A stretch of 51,383 nt of DNA from NCBI RefSeq assembly GCF_029891735.1, contig NZ_JANQDH010000018.1, positions 1-51,383 of the forward strand, read 5' to 3'. This stretch comes from Chrysosporum bergii ANA360D. Lineage in GTDB: Bacteria; Cyanobacteriota; Cyanobacteriia; Cyanobacteriales; Nostocaceae. The number at the start of each line of letters is the position of its first letter. Position 1 is the stretch's first letter. The translations under genes were made by a program, and so were the position numbers. This document shows positions 36,609 to 46,272 of the stretch, in pieces. Under the pieces are notes generated by a model. That model saw only the letters and a list, made by a program, of their open reading frames with translations, did not search any database and was not told the origin of the DNA.

Positions 36609-36839
36609 CTAAATTACTTGCTCTATTTCTGCGATTTCTGGAATCATTTCCTTCAAGCGACGTTCAATACCCATTCTCAAGGTCATGGCAGAACTGGGGC
36701 AAGAACCACAAGCACCTTGTAACCGCAGCTTGACAATTGGCCCCTCCAGTTCCACCAGTTCCACGTTACCCCCATCAGACATGAGGTAAGGGCGCATTTC
36801 ATCCAAGACTGTTTCCACGTTTTCAACTGTGAGTTCCAT
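36609..36839 (-). CDS. nfu: Nfu-type iron-sulfur cluster scaffold
   Basis: 76 aa, the minimal Nfu (NifU C-terminal) domain. [14 protein letters not shown] and the cluster-binding CGSC (C44, C47) within [20 protein letters not shown] are intact. In cyanobacteria this small protein is the main essential Fe-S scaffold, passing clusters to photosystem I and other apoproteins. GH57 begins 68 bp downstream on the same strand; the pairing seems incidental. An iscS-type gene is elsewhere in the window. Confidence 0.95.
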   Translation of the reverse strand: MELTVENVETVLDEMRPYLMSDGGNVELVELEGPIVKLRLQGACGSCPSSAMTLRMGIERRLKEMIPEIAEIEQVI

Positions 36840-36991
36840 AGAAAATTGTGATATTCAAAGTTTGTTAACTTAATTTTAGATATATTCGCCTGTAGATTGT
36901 GTGGTCTAACATTCATCACTTGGCAGTTAACATCTGCTGGTATATTACCAGAACAACAAACTTTCGGCACTTGATCCCTGCAAATTTATAG

Positions 36992-38752
36992 TCAGTTGCT
37001 ATCATCATTGGAAATTAAGACTGGTTGTTGATACAAAGGAACTGTGAAGGTCACGGTTGAACCGAGTCCCTCGCCCAGACTGTAAAAATGTACTTCCCCG
37101 CCCATAGCTTCTATCAGCTTCTGGGATATTGCCAGACCCAGCCCTGTACCTCCATACTGGCGAGTGCGGGAACCATCCACCTGAGAGAAGAGTTGAAATA
37201 GTTTGTCTTGTTTGTCCAAAGAAACACCAATACCTGTGTCAGCTACTCTGACCCTCACCATCCCTGGGAAATGCTGACCTTGAAATTTTATCTTTTTCAA
37301 AACTAAATCAGCACTGACAGTGATACCGCCTTCTTCAGTAAATTTGATGGCATTGTTGGCTAAGTTGATCATGACTTGTAACAGTCGTTGGTAATTACCA
37401 TGAACAATAACTTCATCGGAAGTCGGAACCATTTGCATCCGAAAGCTGAGGTTTTTTGACTCTGCTTGAGGACGCATAAAATTTTCTACATCATCAAATA
37501 GTTCATTGAGTTTGACTGGAGAGAAAACTAGATCCATTTTGCCAGCTTCGATTTTGGCTATATCTAGGATGTCGTTAATAATATGCAGCAGATGTATTGA
37601 TAGACGATGGGCTTCTGAAAGAAACTCATGCTGTTCTTCCGGATCATCTGCCATACCTTCCAAAATCAGCTTTAAAAATCCGATCATCCCATTGAGGGGA
37701 GTGCGAATTTCATGGGATACATTAGCCAGAAATTCACTTTTGTGGCGAGAGGCTTCTTCAGCTTTTTGACGGGCTATTTCTAGTTCCTTGTAGAGAGTCG
37801 CATGAGCGATCGCTGTACCCAACTGATCGGCAAATTCTTTTGCTAGTTCCAGTTCCGGTGCTGTCAATGGGTCAAATTCATCTTTAATACTAATGGCAAT
37901 CAGTCCATTAGCTTGGTCTTGATAACAAGTAGTCACTACTAATATTTTTTGGTCACAGAGATTATACTTTGCTCCCTCCATAACCACTGGTTCCAGAGTT
38001 GCCAATGCCTGAGCAAAGGCTGGCTCAGAACTTATATCTATTTCTAAGCCAAGCATAGAGCTATTTTGGGGGTGGTGATACTCTGCTATCACCCGGACTC
38101 TAGAGCTAGTGGGTTGATAAGGGCAGATAATGCAATGATCTAGTCGTAGGGCCTTTCCCAAACTATCAACAGTTTGTTGCCAAATCACATCTAAATCCAA
38201 AGTGCGCCTAATGTTTCTGGTAATTTTATTTAGCAGTCTTTGGTATTGTTGCCTTCGTGCTGGATGACGCAGTAGACGTAGAGCCAATTCTACCTGTGTA
38301 AGTTCTTGTGACGTGGTTTTAACTTCTGGTTGCTTGAGTTTAGCTTGCAATAAACGCCCCATCACCAAAACTGTAGTAGCGCCAGTTCCTAATGATGGCA
38401 TCATTGGGGAAATTACCAACTCTAGCTCTAGCAATTGTTCGCGGTAGCTAAACCAGCACTTAAATTTATCCGGTATCAAATTATTTAAAATCCGGTGCAA
38501 CCGTTCCAAATAAGCACCATTGTCTATGGGGACAAAAATTTTGTCCTCACTACGCTGATCAACTATTTCCTTGGGGTTTAATCCTAACAATTGGCTATGC
38601 TGCCAATAAAATGTCAGGTAACGTCCTGTCCCATCTTGCGTATAGATTAACTCGGAACCCACAGATGGCAGTGAGCCATCTGTTGTACTAGTGGAATATT
38701 CCAGATCCTGGGGAAATAAATTTGGCAATTGGGAGTTAGCAGTAATAGTCAT
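36992..38752 (-). CDS. Sensor histidine kinase (PAS-GAF-HisKA-HATPase)
   Basis: 586 aa from the ATG at 38752; a TTG at 38785 would add 11. No membrane helix is visible, so it is cytoplasmic. Parts: a PAS-like region (YLTFYWQHSQLLGLNPKEIV), a GAF domain (LDLDVIWQQTVDSLGKAL to LATLEPVVMEGAKYNL), HisKA with the phospho-acceptor H in FLANVSHEIRTPLNG, and a catalytic domain with N (LANNAIKFT), G1 (VADTGIGVSL) and G2 (GTGLGLAI) boxes. No receiver domain is attached and no response regulator is adjacent, so its partner is encoded elsewhere. The GAF domain lacks an obvious bilin-binding Cys context, so a chromophore is not inferred. Confidence 0.92.
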   Translation of the reverse strand: MTITANSQLPNLFPQDLEYSTSTTDGSLPSVGSELIYTQDGTGRYLTFYWQHSQLLGLNPKEIVDQRSEDKIFVPIDNGAYLERLHRILNNLIPDKFKCWFSYREQLLELELVISPMMPSLGTGATTVLVMGRLLQAKLKQPEVKTTSQELTQVELALRLLRHPARRQQYQRLLNKITRNIRRTLDLDVIWQQTVDSLGKALRLDHCIICPYQPTSSRVRVIAEYHHPQNSSMLGLEIDISSEPAFAQALATLEPVVMEGAKYNLCDQKILVVTTCYQDQANGLIAISIKDEFDPLTAPELELAKEFADQLGTAIAHATLYKELEIARQKAEEASRHKSEFLANVSHEIRTPLNGMIGFLKLILEGMADDPEEQHEFLSEAHRLSIHLLHIINDILDIAKIEAGKMDLVFSPVKLNELFDDVENFMRPQAESKNLSFRMQMVPTSDEVIVHGNYQRLLQVMINLANNAIKFTEEGGITVSADLVLKKIKFQGQHFPGMVRVRVADTGIGVSLDKQDKLFQLFSQVDGSRTRQYGGTGLGLAISQKLIEAMGGEVHFYSLGEGLGSTVTFTVPLYQQPVLISNDDSN

Positions 38753-38990
38753 TAGTCGAGTTGGGTAGACAAACGGCAACTCCAAGCAGTTTCGCTAAAG
38801 CTGACCTAATAAATTGGCATTGGCATAATTTATTACAGCTTTGGCATCCTTACATTGGATATTTTGGCTTTTTTTGAATTTAGGTGGATAAATTTTACCT
38901 TTTTTTGATGTTATATTTACACCTTTTTAGTAGTTAATCAGTCGCTAGCCCTACCCCAGGTTAGCTAATTATGAGTGTAAAAAATAATCA

Positions 38991-39007
38991 CTCATGACTA
39001 ATGACTA
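38991..39007. repeat. Intergenic repeat CTCATGACTAATGACTA
   Basis: The same 17 bases occur at 13312-13328, and 12 of them on the other strand at 38746-38757, across the start of the histidine kinase. The heptamer-like TGACTAA/TGACTAT spacing resembles short tandemly repeated sequences of Nostocales. Confidence 0.6.
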
Positions 39008-39024
39008 CCTGTAGCAGTTTTACT

Positions 39025-39261
39025 TCAATCATTCCATTCCCCACGAGGTGGAATGGGTGTGCGACGGGGGGTGCGTGTCAGTTCGTCATCCCTAGGAACT
39101 TCACCCCGTAACCATTGACGAACCGCCACTTCAATGACCTTACTGGGGTCATTGGTTAAGTGTTGAATTTGCTCTACTAAATCCGAATCTAGGCGGACTG
39201 CGATTTCTACTTTGTCGGTTCGGTTTGCTTCCGCTTCAGTAGCCTTCTCTTTCATATTCAT
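39025..39261 (-). CDS. Small ribbon-helix-helix-like protein
   Basis: 78 aa. The central KVEIAVRLDSDLVEQIQHLT strand-helix pattern and the following helix (PSKVIEVAVRQWLRG) fit a ribbon-helix-helix DNA-binding fold. The tail is basic and proline-rich (TPRRTPIPPRGEWND). Such proteins are often antitoxins, but no toxin gene adjoins it, so a stand-alone regulator is equally possible. ATGs at 39261 and 39255 are both usable. Confidence 0.65.
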   Translation of the reverse strand: MNMKEKATEAEANRTDKVEIAVRLDSDLVEQIQHLTNDPSKVIEVAVRQWLRGEVPRDDELTRTPRRTPIPPRGEWND

Positions 39262-39691
39262 AGGTTTATGTACTCAGAGATTGTTAGGTATCAAGCTATG
39301 TCCGGCGGTGATTGTTTACCATGGGGGTGAGTTTACTGACTACGGTTAAAGTGCAGATTTACGGCACAGTTATATACTTCCCCAAAATCTAACCAAACTA
39401 ACAGCATTTGGTATGAAATGGTAAATTTGATCAAACTCGCTGGACAACAGATTGAGATTTGTGTCAGGAAATGAGTAGTTATAGGCTGTTACGGAGTGTA
39501 ACAGCCCACCAACTCTACATTATTGACCTATATATATTTATTGTATGCTCCTGGTTTGTCAATCCCATCATGTAAAATGGACTTTATATCTATTGATTTT
39601 GCCACAATACTATCTTGGCTAATAAAGCATTAAAATATATGAAGTAAATATATTCTTTAACCTTAGTTGCTCCTTCAGCACTCGATACTTT
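39262..39691. other. 430-bp divergent gap upstream of lepA
   Basis: It must carry promoters for the small RHH-like gene and lepA. Apart from the inverted repeat at 39484-39506 and AT-rich tracts near 39530-39545 I see no gene or known RNA. Confidence 0.5.
39484..39506. repeat. Perfect inverted repeat upstream of lepA
   Basis: GGCTGTTAC (39484-39492) and GTAACAGCC (39498-39506) with a five-base loop, about 185 bp before lepA. No T-tail follows. It could be a protein-binding dyad, a transcript hairpin, or a dispersed palindrome. Confidence 0.5.
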
Positions 39692-41503
39692 ATGACTGAC
39701 GTTCCTGTAGATCGCATTCGTAATTTCTGTATTATTGCTCACATTGACCACGGCAAGTCCACCTTGGCTGATCGCTTACTACAAGCCACTGGAACTGTGG
39801 ATGAGCGGCAAATGAAGGAACAGTTCCTGGACAACATGGATCTTGAACGGGAGCGCGGCATCACCATTAAGCTGCAAGCTGCCCGGATGAATTACAAGAC
39901 CAAAGCCGACCAGGAGTATATACTTAATTTAATTGATACTCCTGGTCATGTGGACTTTTCTTATGAAGTGTCCCGTAGTCTGGTGGCTTGTGAAGGGGCG
40001 CTGTTGGTGGTGGATGCTTCTCAGGGTGTGGAAGCACAGACCCTTGCTAATCTGTATTTAGCTTTAGAACATGACTTAGAAATTATTCCGGTTCTGAATA
40101 AAATTGATTTGCCAGGAGCAGAACCAGAGCGGGTAATTAGCGAAATAGAAGAAATTATCGGTTTAGATTGTAGTGGTGCTATTCTAGCCTCTGCTAAAGA
40201 AGGCATTGGCATTGATCAAATTTTAGAGGCAGTGGTGGAGCGCATACCACCCCCAAAAAACACTATAGATCAACCGTTGAGGGCATTGATTTTTGATAGC
40301 TATTATGACAGCTACCGGGGAGTAGTTGTTTATTTCCGGGTGATGGATGGCACAATAAAAAAAGGCGATCGCGTTTATTTGATGGCATCAGGCAAAGAAT
40401 ATGTTATTGACGAATTAGGCGTACTCTGTCCTACTCAAAAGCAAGTAGAAGAACTCCACGCTGGGGAAGTAGGCTACTTTGCCGCAGCAATTAAAGCTGT
40501 AGCCGATGCGCGGGTAGGAGACACTATTACCTTATCTAAAGCTAAAGCCTCAGCGCCTTTACCCGGTTACACGGAAGCTAAACCCATGGTGTTTTGTGGG
40601 ATGTTCCCCATTGATGCTGATCAATTTGAAGCCTTAAGGGATGCCTTGGAAAAGCTGGGACTCAATGATGCGGCTCTACAATATGAACCAGAAACTTCTA
40701 GTGCTATGGGTTTTGGTTTCCGTTGTGGGTTTTTGGGTTTACTGCACATGGAAATTGTTCAAGAACGTTTAGAGCGAGAGTATGATTTAGATTTAATTAT
40801 CACAGCGCCTTCCGTAGTTTACAGGGTAATTACTAACAAGGGTGAAGAACTGTATATAGATAATCCCAGTCACTTACCGTCTCCCAATGAGCGAGAAAGA
40901 ATTGAGGAACCATACGTCCAAGTAGAAATGATTACGCCGGAAACCTACGTTGGCAGTTTGATGGAATTATCCCAGAATCGGCGCGGCATTTTTAAAGATA
41001 TGAAATATCTTGCCCAAGGACGCACCACACTCACATATGAGTTACCCTTGGCGGAAGTGGTTACAGACTTTTTTGACCAGATGAAATCGCGATCGCGCGG
41101 TTATGCCAGTATGGAATATCATCTCATTGGCTACCGTGAAAATCCCCTAGTGAAGCTAGATATCATGATTAACGGTGATCCCGTTGATTCCTTAGCCATG
41201 ATTGTTCACCGAGATAAAGCCTATAACGTGGGGCGGTCAATGGCAGAAAAACTCAAAGAACTCATCCCTCGACATCAATTTAAAGTACCAATTCAAGCAG
41301 CCATCGGTACTAAAGTTATAGCCAGTGAACACATCCCCGCCTTGCGGAAAGACGTACTGGCTAAGTGCTACGGTGGCGACATTAGCCGTAAGAAAAAACT
41401 CTTACAGAAACAGGCGAAAGGTAAAAAACGCATGAAATCTGTAGGTACAGTCGATGTACCCCAGGAAGCCTTTATGGCTGTGCTGCGCTTAGAGCAAAGT
41501 TAA
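39692..41503 (+). CDS. lepA: Elongation factor 4 (LepA)
   Basis: 603 aa, full length. G-domain motifs: AHIDHGKST (P-loop), RERGITIK (switch I), [17 protein letters not shown]. The LepA-specific C-terminal domain ends [22 protein letters not shown]4 is a translational GTPase that acts on stalled or stressed ribosomes, for example under high Mg2+ or cold. It stands alone, with its own upstream region. Confidence 0.97.
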   Translation: MTDVPVDRIRNFCIIAHIDHGKSTLADRLLQATGTVDERQMKEQFLDNMDLERERGITIKLQAARMNYKTKADQEYILNLIDTPGHVDFSYEVSRSLVACEGALLVVDASQGVEAQTLANLYLALEHDLEIIPVLNKIDLPGAEPERVISEIEEIIGLDCSGAILASAKEGIGIDQILEAVVERIPPPKNTIDQPLRALIFDSYYDSYRGVVVYFRVMDGTIKKGDRVYLMASGKEYVIDELGVLCPTQKQVEELHAGEVGYFAAAIKAVADARVGDTITLSKAKASAPLPGYTEAKPMVFCGMFPIDADQFEALRDALEKLGLNDAALQYEPETSSAMGFGFRCGFLGLLHMEIVQERLEREYDLDLIITAPSVVYRVITNKGEELYIDNPSHLPSPNERERIEEPYVQVEMITPETYVGSLMELSQNRRGIFKDMKYLAQGRTTLTYELPLAEVVTDFFDQMKSRSRGYASMEYHLIGYRENPLVKLDIMINGDPVDSLAMIVHRDKAYNVGRSMAEKLKELIPRHQFKVPIQAAIGTKVIASEHIPALRKDVLAKCYGGDISRKKKLLQKQAKGKKRMKSVGTVDVPQEAFMAVLRLEQS

Positions 41504-41520
41504 CTCACCGACCAAGTAGT

Positions 41521-41537
41521 GCGGGCATCTTGCCCGC
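41521..41537. terminator. GCGGGCA/TGCCCGC hairpin after lepA
   Basis: Seven paired bases around TCT, 17 bp after the lepA stop and before the stop of the convergent PEBP gene. It probably serves both genes. Same core as the hairpins at 12075 and 44915. Confidence 0.55.
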
Positions 41538-41564
41538 TAAGTTTATACAAATTCAATTCAGCAA

Positions 41565-42023
41565 TTAGCGCTGTTTTTGGTAACGTCCCACAAGTTGCGC
41601 CGACGCTAAAATGTGATTTTCCATCGCTGCTTCCACATCTTGTTTAGTTGCACCAAAATCCAAACCTAAAGGCGCATCTAAAGCATAAAGTTTAAAAAAA
41701 TAACGATGGATACCACTGGGTGGACAAGGAGGAGTATAACCCAACTGACCAATATCATTTTTGCCCTGAATACCACTTCCTTCTAACATTGGTTCCCTGG
41801 GAACTCCTTCTGGTAAATTCCTAGTTTGCATAGGTAAATCATAGAGAACCCAATGCACAAAAGTACGATTTGGAGCGTCTGGGTCATCTACAATCAAAGC
41901 AAAGCTACGGGTTTCAATGGGAACATCTTCCCATTTTAATGAAGGTGAAATACCTTCCCCTTCACAAGAAAATTTCATGGGGATCTTGCTATCAGCAGAA
42001 AAGCTATCACTGAGTAGTTTCAT
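41565..42023 (-). CDS. YbhB/YbcL family PEBP-like protein
   Basis: 152 aa. The phosphatidylethanolamine-binding protein motifs VDDPDAPNRTFVHWVLYD and GYTPPCPPSGIHRYFFKLYALD (ligand-site Asp, His, and the CPPSGxHRY stretch) are present. No signal peptide is seen, so it is cytoplasmic. Bacterial members are called Raf-kinase-inhibitor-like only by homology; their role is unknown. Confidence 0.93.
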   Translation of the reverse strand: MKLLSDSFSADSKIPMKFSCEGEGISPSLKWEDVPIETRSFALIVDDPDAPNRTFVHWVLYDLPMQTRNLPEGVPREPMLEGSGIQGKNDIGQLGYTPPCPPSGIHRYFFKLYALDAPLGLDFGATKQDVEAAMENHILASAQLVGRYQKQR

Positions 42024-42120
42024 AAAAATTTATTTGTAAGGATAGAAAACAGGGAACAGGGGTTAACCTATTCTCCTTTGTTCAACTAGCCCTAATTAAG
42101 GGTTACGGCTGGTGAATCTA

Positions 42121-42282
42121 TCAATCAACATCAATCACACCACCTGTATACATGGTTGTATTATAGGCTGCTTGCCATGCTGACCAATTGGGAACAGTAG
42201 CACTAATGGTAACTCTACTATCCTCAACTGTTACATCTAGGTCTTGAACCTTGAGATTCACATATGGCAAGTCTTTCATCAT
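42121..42282 (-). CDS. Small 53-aa protein of unknown function
   Basis: ATG at 42282 (a second ATG follows directly) opens 53 codons to TGA at 42121. The translation has two amphipathic beta-like strands (LPYVNLKVQDLDVTVEDS and RVTISATVPNWSAWQAA) and ends GGVIDVD. The balanced composition and clean length make it look like a real gene in the otherwise empty 430 bp between the PEBP and GT4 genes. No ribosome binding site is clear. It lies upstream of the PEBP gene on the same strand. Confidence 0.5.
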   Translation of the reverse strand: MMKDLPYVNLKVQDLDVTVEDSRVTISATVPNWSAWQAAYNTTMYTGGVIDVD

Positions 42283-42454
42283 CTGAAATTAAAACCATGC
42301 TAAAAAGCATCAAAATATTTTCCCCTCTTTCTATGGTTGTGTTATTTTGATTTATCAGCTCTATCTAAAAGTTTGTTGCATCTTTGTATTTTTAAATAAA
42401 AGTACTTTTTGGTTAATTGTTGAGATATCTACACCTTATGGGAGAGTTCAGTAA

Positions 42455-43645
42455 ATGAAGATACTGGTACTGAGTTGGGAGTTTCCCCCCAGGATAGTTG
42501 GGGGAATCTCTCGTCATGTGGCGGAGTTATACCCAGAAATGGTGAAGCTAGGACATGAAATTCACTTGATTACTGCCGAGTTTGGTCAAGCATCAATGTA
42601 TGAGATAGTGGAAGGAATCAAGGTGCATCGAGTACCGGTGTCACATAGTCACGACTTTTTCCAGTGGATAGTCAATCTTAACCAAAGCATGGGAGAACAG
42701 GGAGGTAAGTTAATTTTAGAGGAAGGAACCTTTGATTTAATTCACGCTCATGATTGGTTAGTAGGGGATGCTGCCATTGCCTTAAAACATAACTTTAAAA
42801 TTCCCCTCATTGCTACCATCCACGCCACTGAATACGGACGGCATAATGGTATTCACACAGCAATTCAAGGTTATATTCATCACAAAGAATATTTACTTGC
42901 TTACAACGCTTGGCGAATTATTGTTTGTACTAATTATATGCAGCGAGAAGTAGAACAAGCGCTACACAGTCCCAATGACAAAATAGATGTTATTTATAAC
43001 GGTATTCGACCGGAAAAGAAACAGCACCACCAAGGGTTTAATCCTCAAGTTTTTCGCCGCCAATTTGCCGCAGACCATGAAAAAATTGTTTATTATGTTG
43101 GTCGCATGACTTATGAAAAGGGAGTATCTGTATTACTTAATGCCACCCCCCAAGTGCTAAAGTCAATGGCAGATAATGTAAAATTTGTCATTATTGGCGG
43201 TGGAAATACCGACCAACTCCAGCATCAAGCCAGAAGTTTGGGAATTTGGCAAAAGTGTTATTTTACGGGTTTTCTCTCTGATAAATATTTAGATAAATTT
43301 CAAACCATCGCCGACTGTGCTGTGTTCCCCAGTCTCTACGAACCCTTTGGTATTGTGGCTTTAGAAAGTTTTGCTTCTCGCGTTCCAGTTGTGGTATCAG
43401 ATACGGGTGGTTTTCCGGAAGTAGTACAACATACTAAAACAGGGATTGTCACCCAAGCAAATAATCCTGATTCCCTGGCTTGGGGAATTTTAGAGGTTTT
43501 GCAAAATCCCGGTTATCGCCAATGGTTGATTGATAATGCTTACAAAGATTTAACCCAACGCTTTAACTGGACAAAATTAGCCAAGCAAACAGAAACAGTA
43601 TATCAGCGAGTTGTGCAAGAGCGATCGCAAGTTATGTGGTTGTAA
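42455..43645 (+). CDS. Glycosyltransferase family 4 (GT-B fold)
   Basis: 396 aa. GT4 features: N-terminal LSWEFPPRIVGGISRHVAEL, HAHDWLVGDAA, and C-terminal GRMTYEKGVSVLL plus FPSLYEPFGIVALES with the nucleotide-sugar-binding EPFGIVALE. It is closest in style to starch/glycogen-synthase-related archaeal-type transferases, and it probably adds a sugar from a nucleotide donor to a glycan. Donor and acceptor are not readable. GGGAGAG lies before the ATG. The next gene is unrelated in function. Confidence 0.9.
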   Translation: MKILVLSWEFPPRIVGGISRHVAELYPEMVKLGHEIHLITAEFGQASMYEIVEGIKVHRVPVSHSHDFFQWIVNLNQSMGEQGGKLILEEGTFDLIHAHDWLVGDAAIALKHNFKIPLIATIHATEYGRHNGIHTAIQGYIHHKEYLLAYNAWRIIVCTNYMQREVEQALHSPNDKIDVIYNGIRPEKKQHHQGFNPQVFRRQFAADHEKIVYYVGRMTYEKGVSVLLNATPQVLKSMADNVKFVIIGGGNTDQLQHQARSLGIWQKCYFTGFLSDKYLDKFQTIADCAVFPSLYEPFGIVALESFASRVPVVVSDTGGFPEVVQHTKTGIVTQANNPDSLAWGILEVLQNPGYRQWLIDNAYKDLTQRFNWTKLAKQTETVYQRVVQERSQVMWL

Positions 43646-43807
43646 AACACCATGCTAATAGGGTGATTACCCCAGCATAGCCAAGAGAATTAAAGATTAC
43701 ACCTGGTTAGCCTTGGTAAACAAACGTTACAACCCCTATACGCTGGAAAATTACCCCTTTTTGGTGAGAGAGTAAGCAATAATTGTGGTTTGCAGTAGCA
43801 GCTTAGT

Positions 43808-44839
43808 ATGACAAAGGTATTCCCAGCCATAACCAAGTGGTTAAGGACTGTAAGAGCCATATTAATCAAGATGGGAGCCGAAATCATATCCCGTCTCACA
43901 GCATTGCTGAAAACCGACCCCCCAGAGAAAACCTTAGAATTACCTCTCTCCTTACCTAGACCCTTTGCGGGGCCTGTACACATTTTAGGAGGGGGCGGTC
44001 CTGATGTAGAAGACGCGATTCAGTGGATGATTAATCAAGTGAGGGGATCTACCAGCTATTCCACCAAAATTAATGTAGTTATCCTCCGCACTTATGGTAG
44101 TGACGATTACAATCGCTTAATTTATGATATGCAGGGGGTGAATTATGTAGAGACCTTGATCATTAGTAATCGCCAGGATGCAAACAAACCTGAGATTGTG
44201 GAAAAAGTCAGAAATGCTGGGGTGATTTTCTTTGCAGGTGGCGACCAATGTCAATACATCCGCAATTGGAAAAACACCAAGTTACAAACTGCTATTGAAT
44301 CAGTTTATGCCAACGGCGGTGGCATTGGCGGTACTAGCGCCGGTGCAATGATTCAAAGTGATTATATCTATGATGCTTGTGCTGCGTCTGAAGAAGGAAT
44401 TGAAACCAGAGAAGCCCTAGAAGATCCTTACCAAGATATTACTTTCACTTATAACTTTTTTCCTTGGGGTCATTTACGGGGAACCATTATTGATACCCAT
44501 TTTGACAGACGTAAAAGAATGGGCCGCATTATGGCTTTTATCGCCCGTCAAATTCAGGATGGGGTATCAAAAAGCGTTTTAGGCATAGCCATTAGTGAAG
44601 AAACATCTATTATTGTGGATAAATTTGGTATGGCAAAAATCATGGGTAGAGGTGCAGCATACTTTGTTTTAGGAGATCACCCACCAGAAGTATGTAAACC
44701 CCGGACTCCCCTGACGTATTACGACTACAAAATTTGGCGAGTTCCCCGTGGTGACACCTTCAACTTAAAAAATTTACCCACCAGGGGTTATTATTTCAGG
44801 AGTGTTAAAGGGGGGCGCTTTAGTTCCGACCCTTATTGA
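43808..44839 (+). CDS. Cyanophycinase-like S51 peptidase
   Basis: 343 aa. The nucleophile motif GGIGGTSAGAM (S177) and FFAGGDQCQYI mark peptidase family S51. Cyanophycinase hydrolyses cyanophycin (multi-L-arginyl-poly-L-aspartate) to beta-Asp-Arg dipeptides. This protein differs from typical CphB (about 270-300 aa) by an N-terminal extension of about 50 residues with a possible hydrophobic segment, and no cphA neighbours it. It may be a paralogue with a different substrate. Its end is followed by a good terminator. Confidence 0.85.
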   Translation: MTKVFPAITKWLRTVRAILIKMGAEIISRLTALLKTDPPEKTLELPLSLPRPFAGPVHILGGGGPDVEDAIQWMINQVRGSTSYSTKINVVILRTYGSDDYNRLIYDMQGVNYVETLIISNRQDANKPEIVEKVRNAGVIFFAGGDQCQYIRNWKNTKLQTAIESVYANGGGIGGTSAGAMIQSDYIYDACAASEEGIETREALEDPYQDITFTYNFFPWGHLRGTIIDTHFDRRKRMGRIMAFIARQIQDGVSKSVLGIAISEETSIIVDKFGMAKIMGRGAAYFVLGDHPPEVCKPRTPLTYYDYKIWRVPRGDTFNLKNLPTRGYYFRSVKGGRFSSDPY

Positions 44840-44914
44840 TCTAATTAATTTTCCTCCCTCCTTTTTGTAATCCGGGCTTCTATATGATATGTTTACTATT
44901 GGTAGATGCCCTGT

Positions 44915-44960
44915 AGCGGGCATAGTAGACCTAGTTTAGATGAATATATGCCCGCTTTTT
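44915..44960 (+). terminator. Rho-independent terminator after the cyanophycinase-like gene
   Basis: AGCGGGCATA (44915-44924) pairs perfectly with TATGCCCGCT (44947-44956), ten base pairs over a 22-base loop, and is followed by TTTT. It is the best terminator in the window, 75 bp after the stop. Confidence 0.75.
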
Positions 44961-44992
44961 CTAGCAAACAAAATATACCTTTATCCAGAAGG

Positions 44993-45053
44993 CAGGCTGA
45001 AAACCCTTGAGGAACAGGTACTTAGCGCCGGGTTCCCTGCTTTAGGCAGCCTG
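44993..45053. other. Structured element between convergent genes
   Basis: CAGGCTG (44993-44999) pairs with CAGCCTG (45047-45053). Inside, GGAAC (45011-45015) can pair with GTTCC (45032-45036), and an AACCC near 45002 could also meet the GGGTT at 45030. The order of nested and alternative pairings looks RNA-like and fits either strand. It lies in the 3' region of the cysteine desulfurase transcript, or downstream of the + strand terminator. I do not recognise an RNA family. Confidence 0.4.
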
Positions 45054-45096
45054 TGTGATGTTTCCAACTATGATATGACCAGCAAACTTTTTAGCT

Positions 45097-46269
45097 TTAT
45101 GTTCTAGCTCTCACAGTAACACCCTGTAAACTTTGAACAGTAGTAATTACCTCTTCTGCTACCTTGTCTATTTCTTCAGCAGTATTAAACCGCCCCAAAC
45201 CAAACCGCAGGGAAGCATAAGCTAATTTTTCAGAATGTCCCAAAGCCCTCAGCACATGGGAAGGACTTGTACTTGCAGAAGAACAAGCCGAACCAGAAGA
45301 AACCGCCATTACCGGCTGCACTCCTAACAATAATGCAGCACCATCCACCCCATCAAAACTAATATTTAAATTTCCTGCTAACCGTTGACTGGGATGTCCA
45401 TTTAAATACACCCCCGACAACCGGGAAACCTGTTCCCATAATCTTTGTCTCAGTTCCTTCAGACGTTGATTTTCTGTTTCTTGTTCTGCTAAAGCTATTT
45501 CTACAGCTTTACTAAAACCCACAATTTGCGGTGTATATAAAGTTCCTGAACGCATCCCCCGTTCATGTCCCCCCCCATGCTGTTGGGGTGCAAGTTTCAC
45601 TCTAGGGTTACGCCTACGCACATACAAAGCCCCAATACCCTTTGGTCCATATACTTTATGTGCGGTCAAGGACATCAAGTCAACCTTCATTTCCTGTACA
45701 TCCAAAGGAATTTTACCGATGGCTTGGGCTGCATCACTATGGAAAATAACATTACTTCCCCGACACATTTCCCCAATTTCTGCCAATGGCTGTAAGACAC
45801 CGATTTCATTATTGGCAGCCATTACCGACACCAAAATTGTATCAGGACGTAGGGCTTTTTCTAACTTATTTAAATTAATTATCCCATCTTGCTGCACTGG
45901 GAGAACAGTAACATCAAACCCCAAGGATTGTAAATAATTACAAGGGTCAAGAACCGCACTATGTTCTGTAGCCACAGTAATAATATGCTGTCCCTTAGAG
46001 AAATAAGCCTCAGCCACACCTTTAATAGCTAAATTATTAGCCTCTGTTGCTCCACTGGTAAATATAATTTCTTCAGGTGTGGCGTTAATAGCTGCGGCTA
46101 AAATTTCCCGCCCTTGTTTCACCGCTGCTTCTGCTTCCCAACCGTAAACATGACCAATACTTGAGGGGTTGCCAAAGTGTTGTGTAAAATAAGGAATCAT
46201 TGCCGCTAACACCCGTTCATCTACAGGTGTAGTGGCGTGACAATCTAGATATATGGGACGAATAGACAT
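45097..46269 (-). CDS. iscS: Cysteine desulfurase, IscS/NifS type
   Basis: 390 aa, full length. The PLP lysine is K205 in LTAHKVYGPKG, and the active-site cysteine is C329 in SSGSACSSAS within a long flexible loop as in group I enzymes (IscS/NifS). IYLDCHATTPVD opens the protein. It removes sulfur from cysteine for Fe-S clusters and thiolated tRNA. There are no nif genes nearby, which favours a housekeeping IscS role over nitrogen fixation. A 57-codon frame ends three bases upstream and is likely cotranscribed. Confidence 0.94.
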   Translation of the reverse strand: MSIRPIYLDCHATTPVDERVLAAMIPYFTQHFGNPSSIGHVYGWEAEAAVKQGREILAAAINATPEEIIFTSGATEANNLAIKGVAEAYFSKGQHIITVATEHSAVLDPCNYLQSLGFDVTVLPVQQDGIINLNKLEKALRPDTILVSVMAANNEIGVLQPLAEIGEMCRGSNVIFHSDAAQAIGKIPLDVQEMKVDLMSLTAHKVYGPKGIGALYVRRRNPRVKLAPQQHGGGHERGMRSGTLYTPQIVGFSKAVEIALAEQETENQRLKELRQRLWEQVSRLSGVYLNGHPSQRLAGNLNISFDGVDGAALLLGVQPVMAVSSGSACSSASTSPSHVLRALGHSEKLAYASLRFGLGRFNTAEEIDKVAEEVITTVQSLQGVTVRART

Positions 46270-46272
46270 AAA

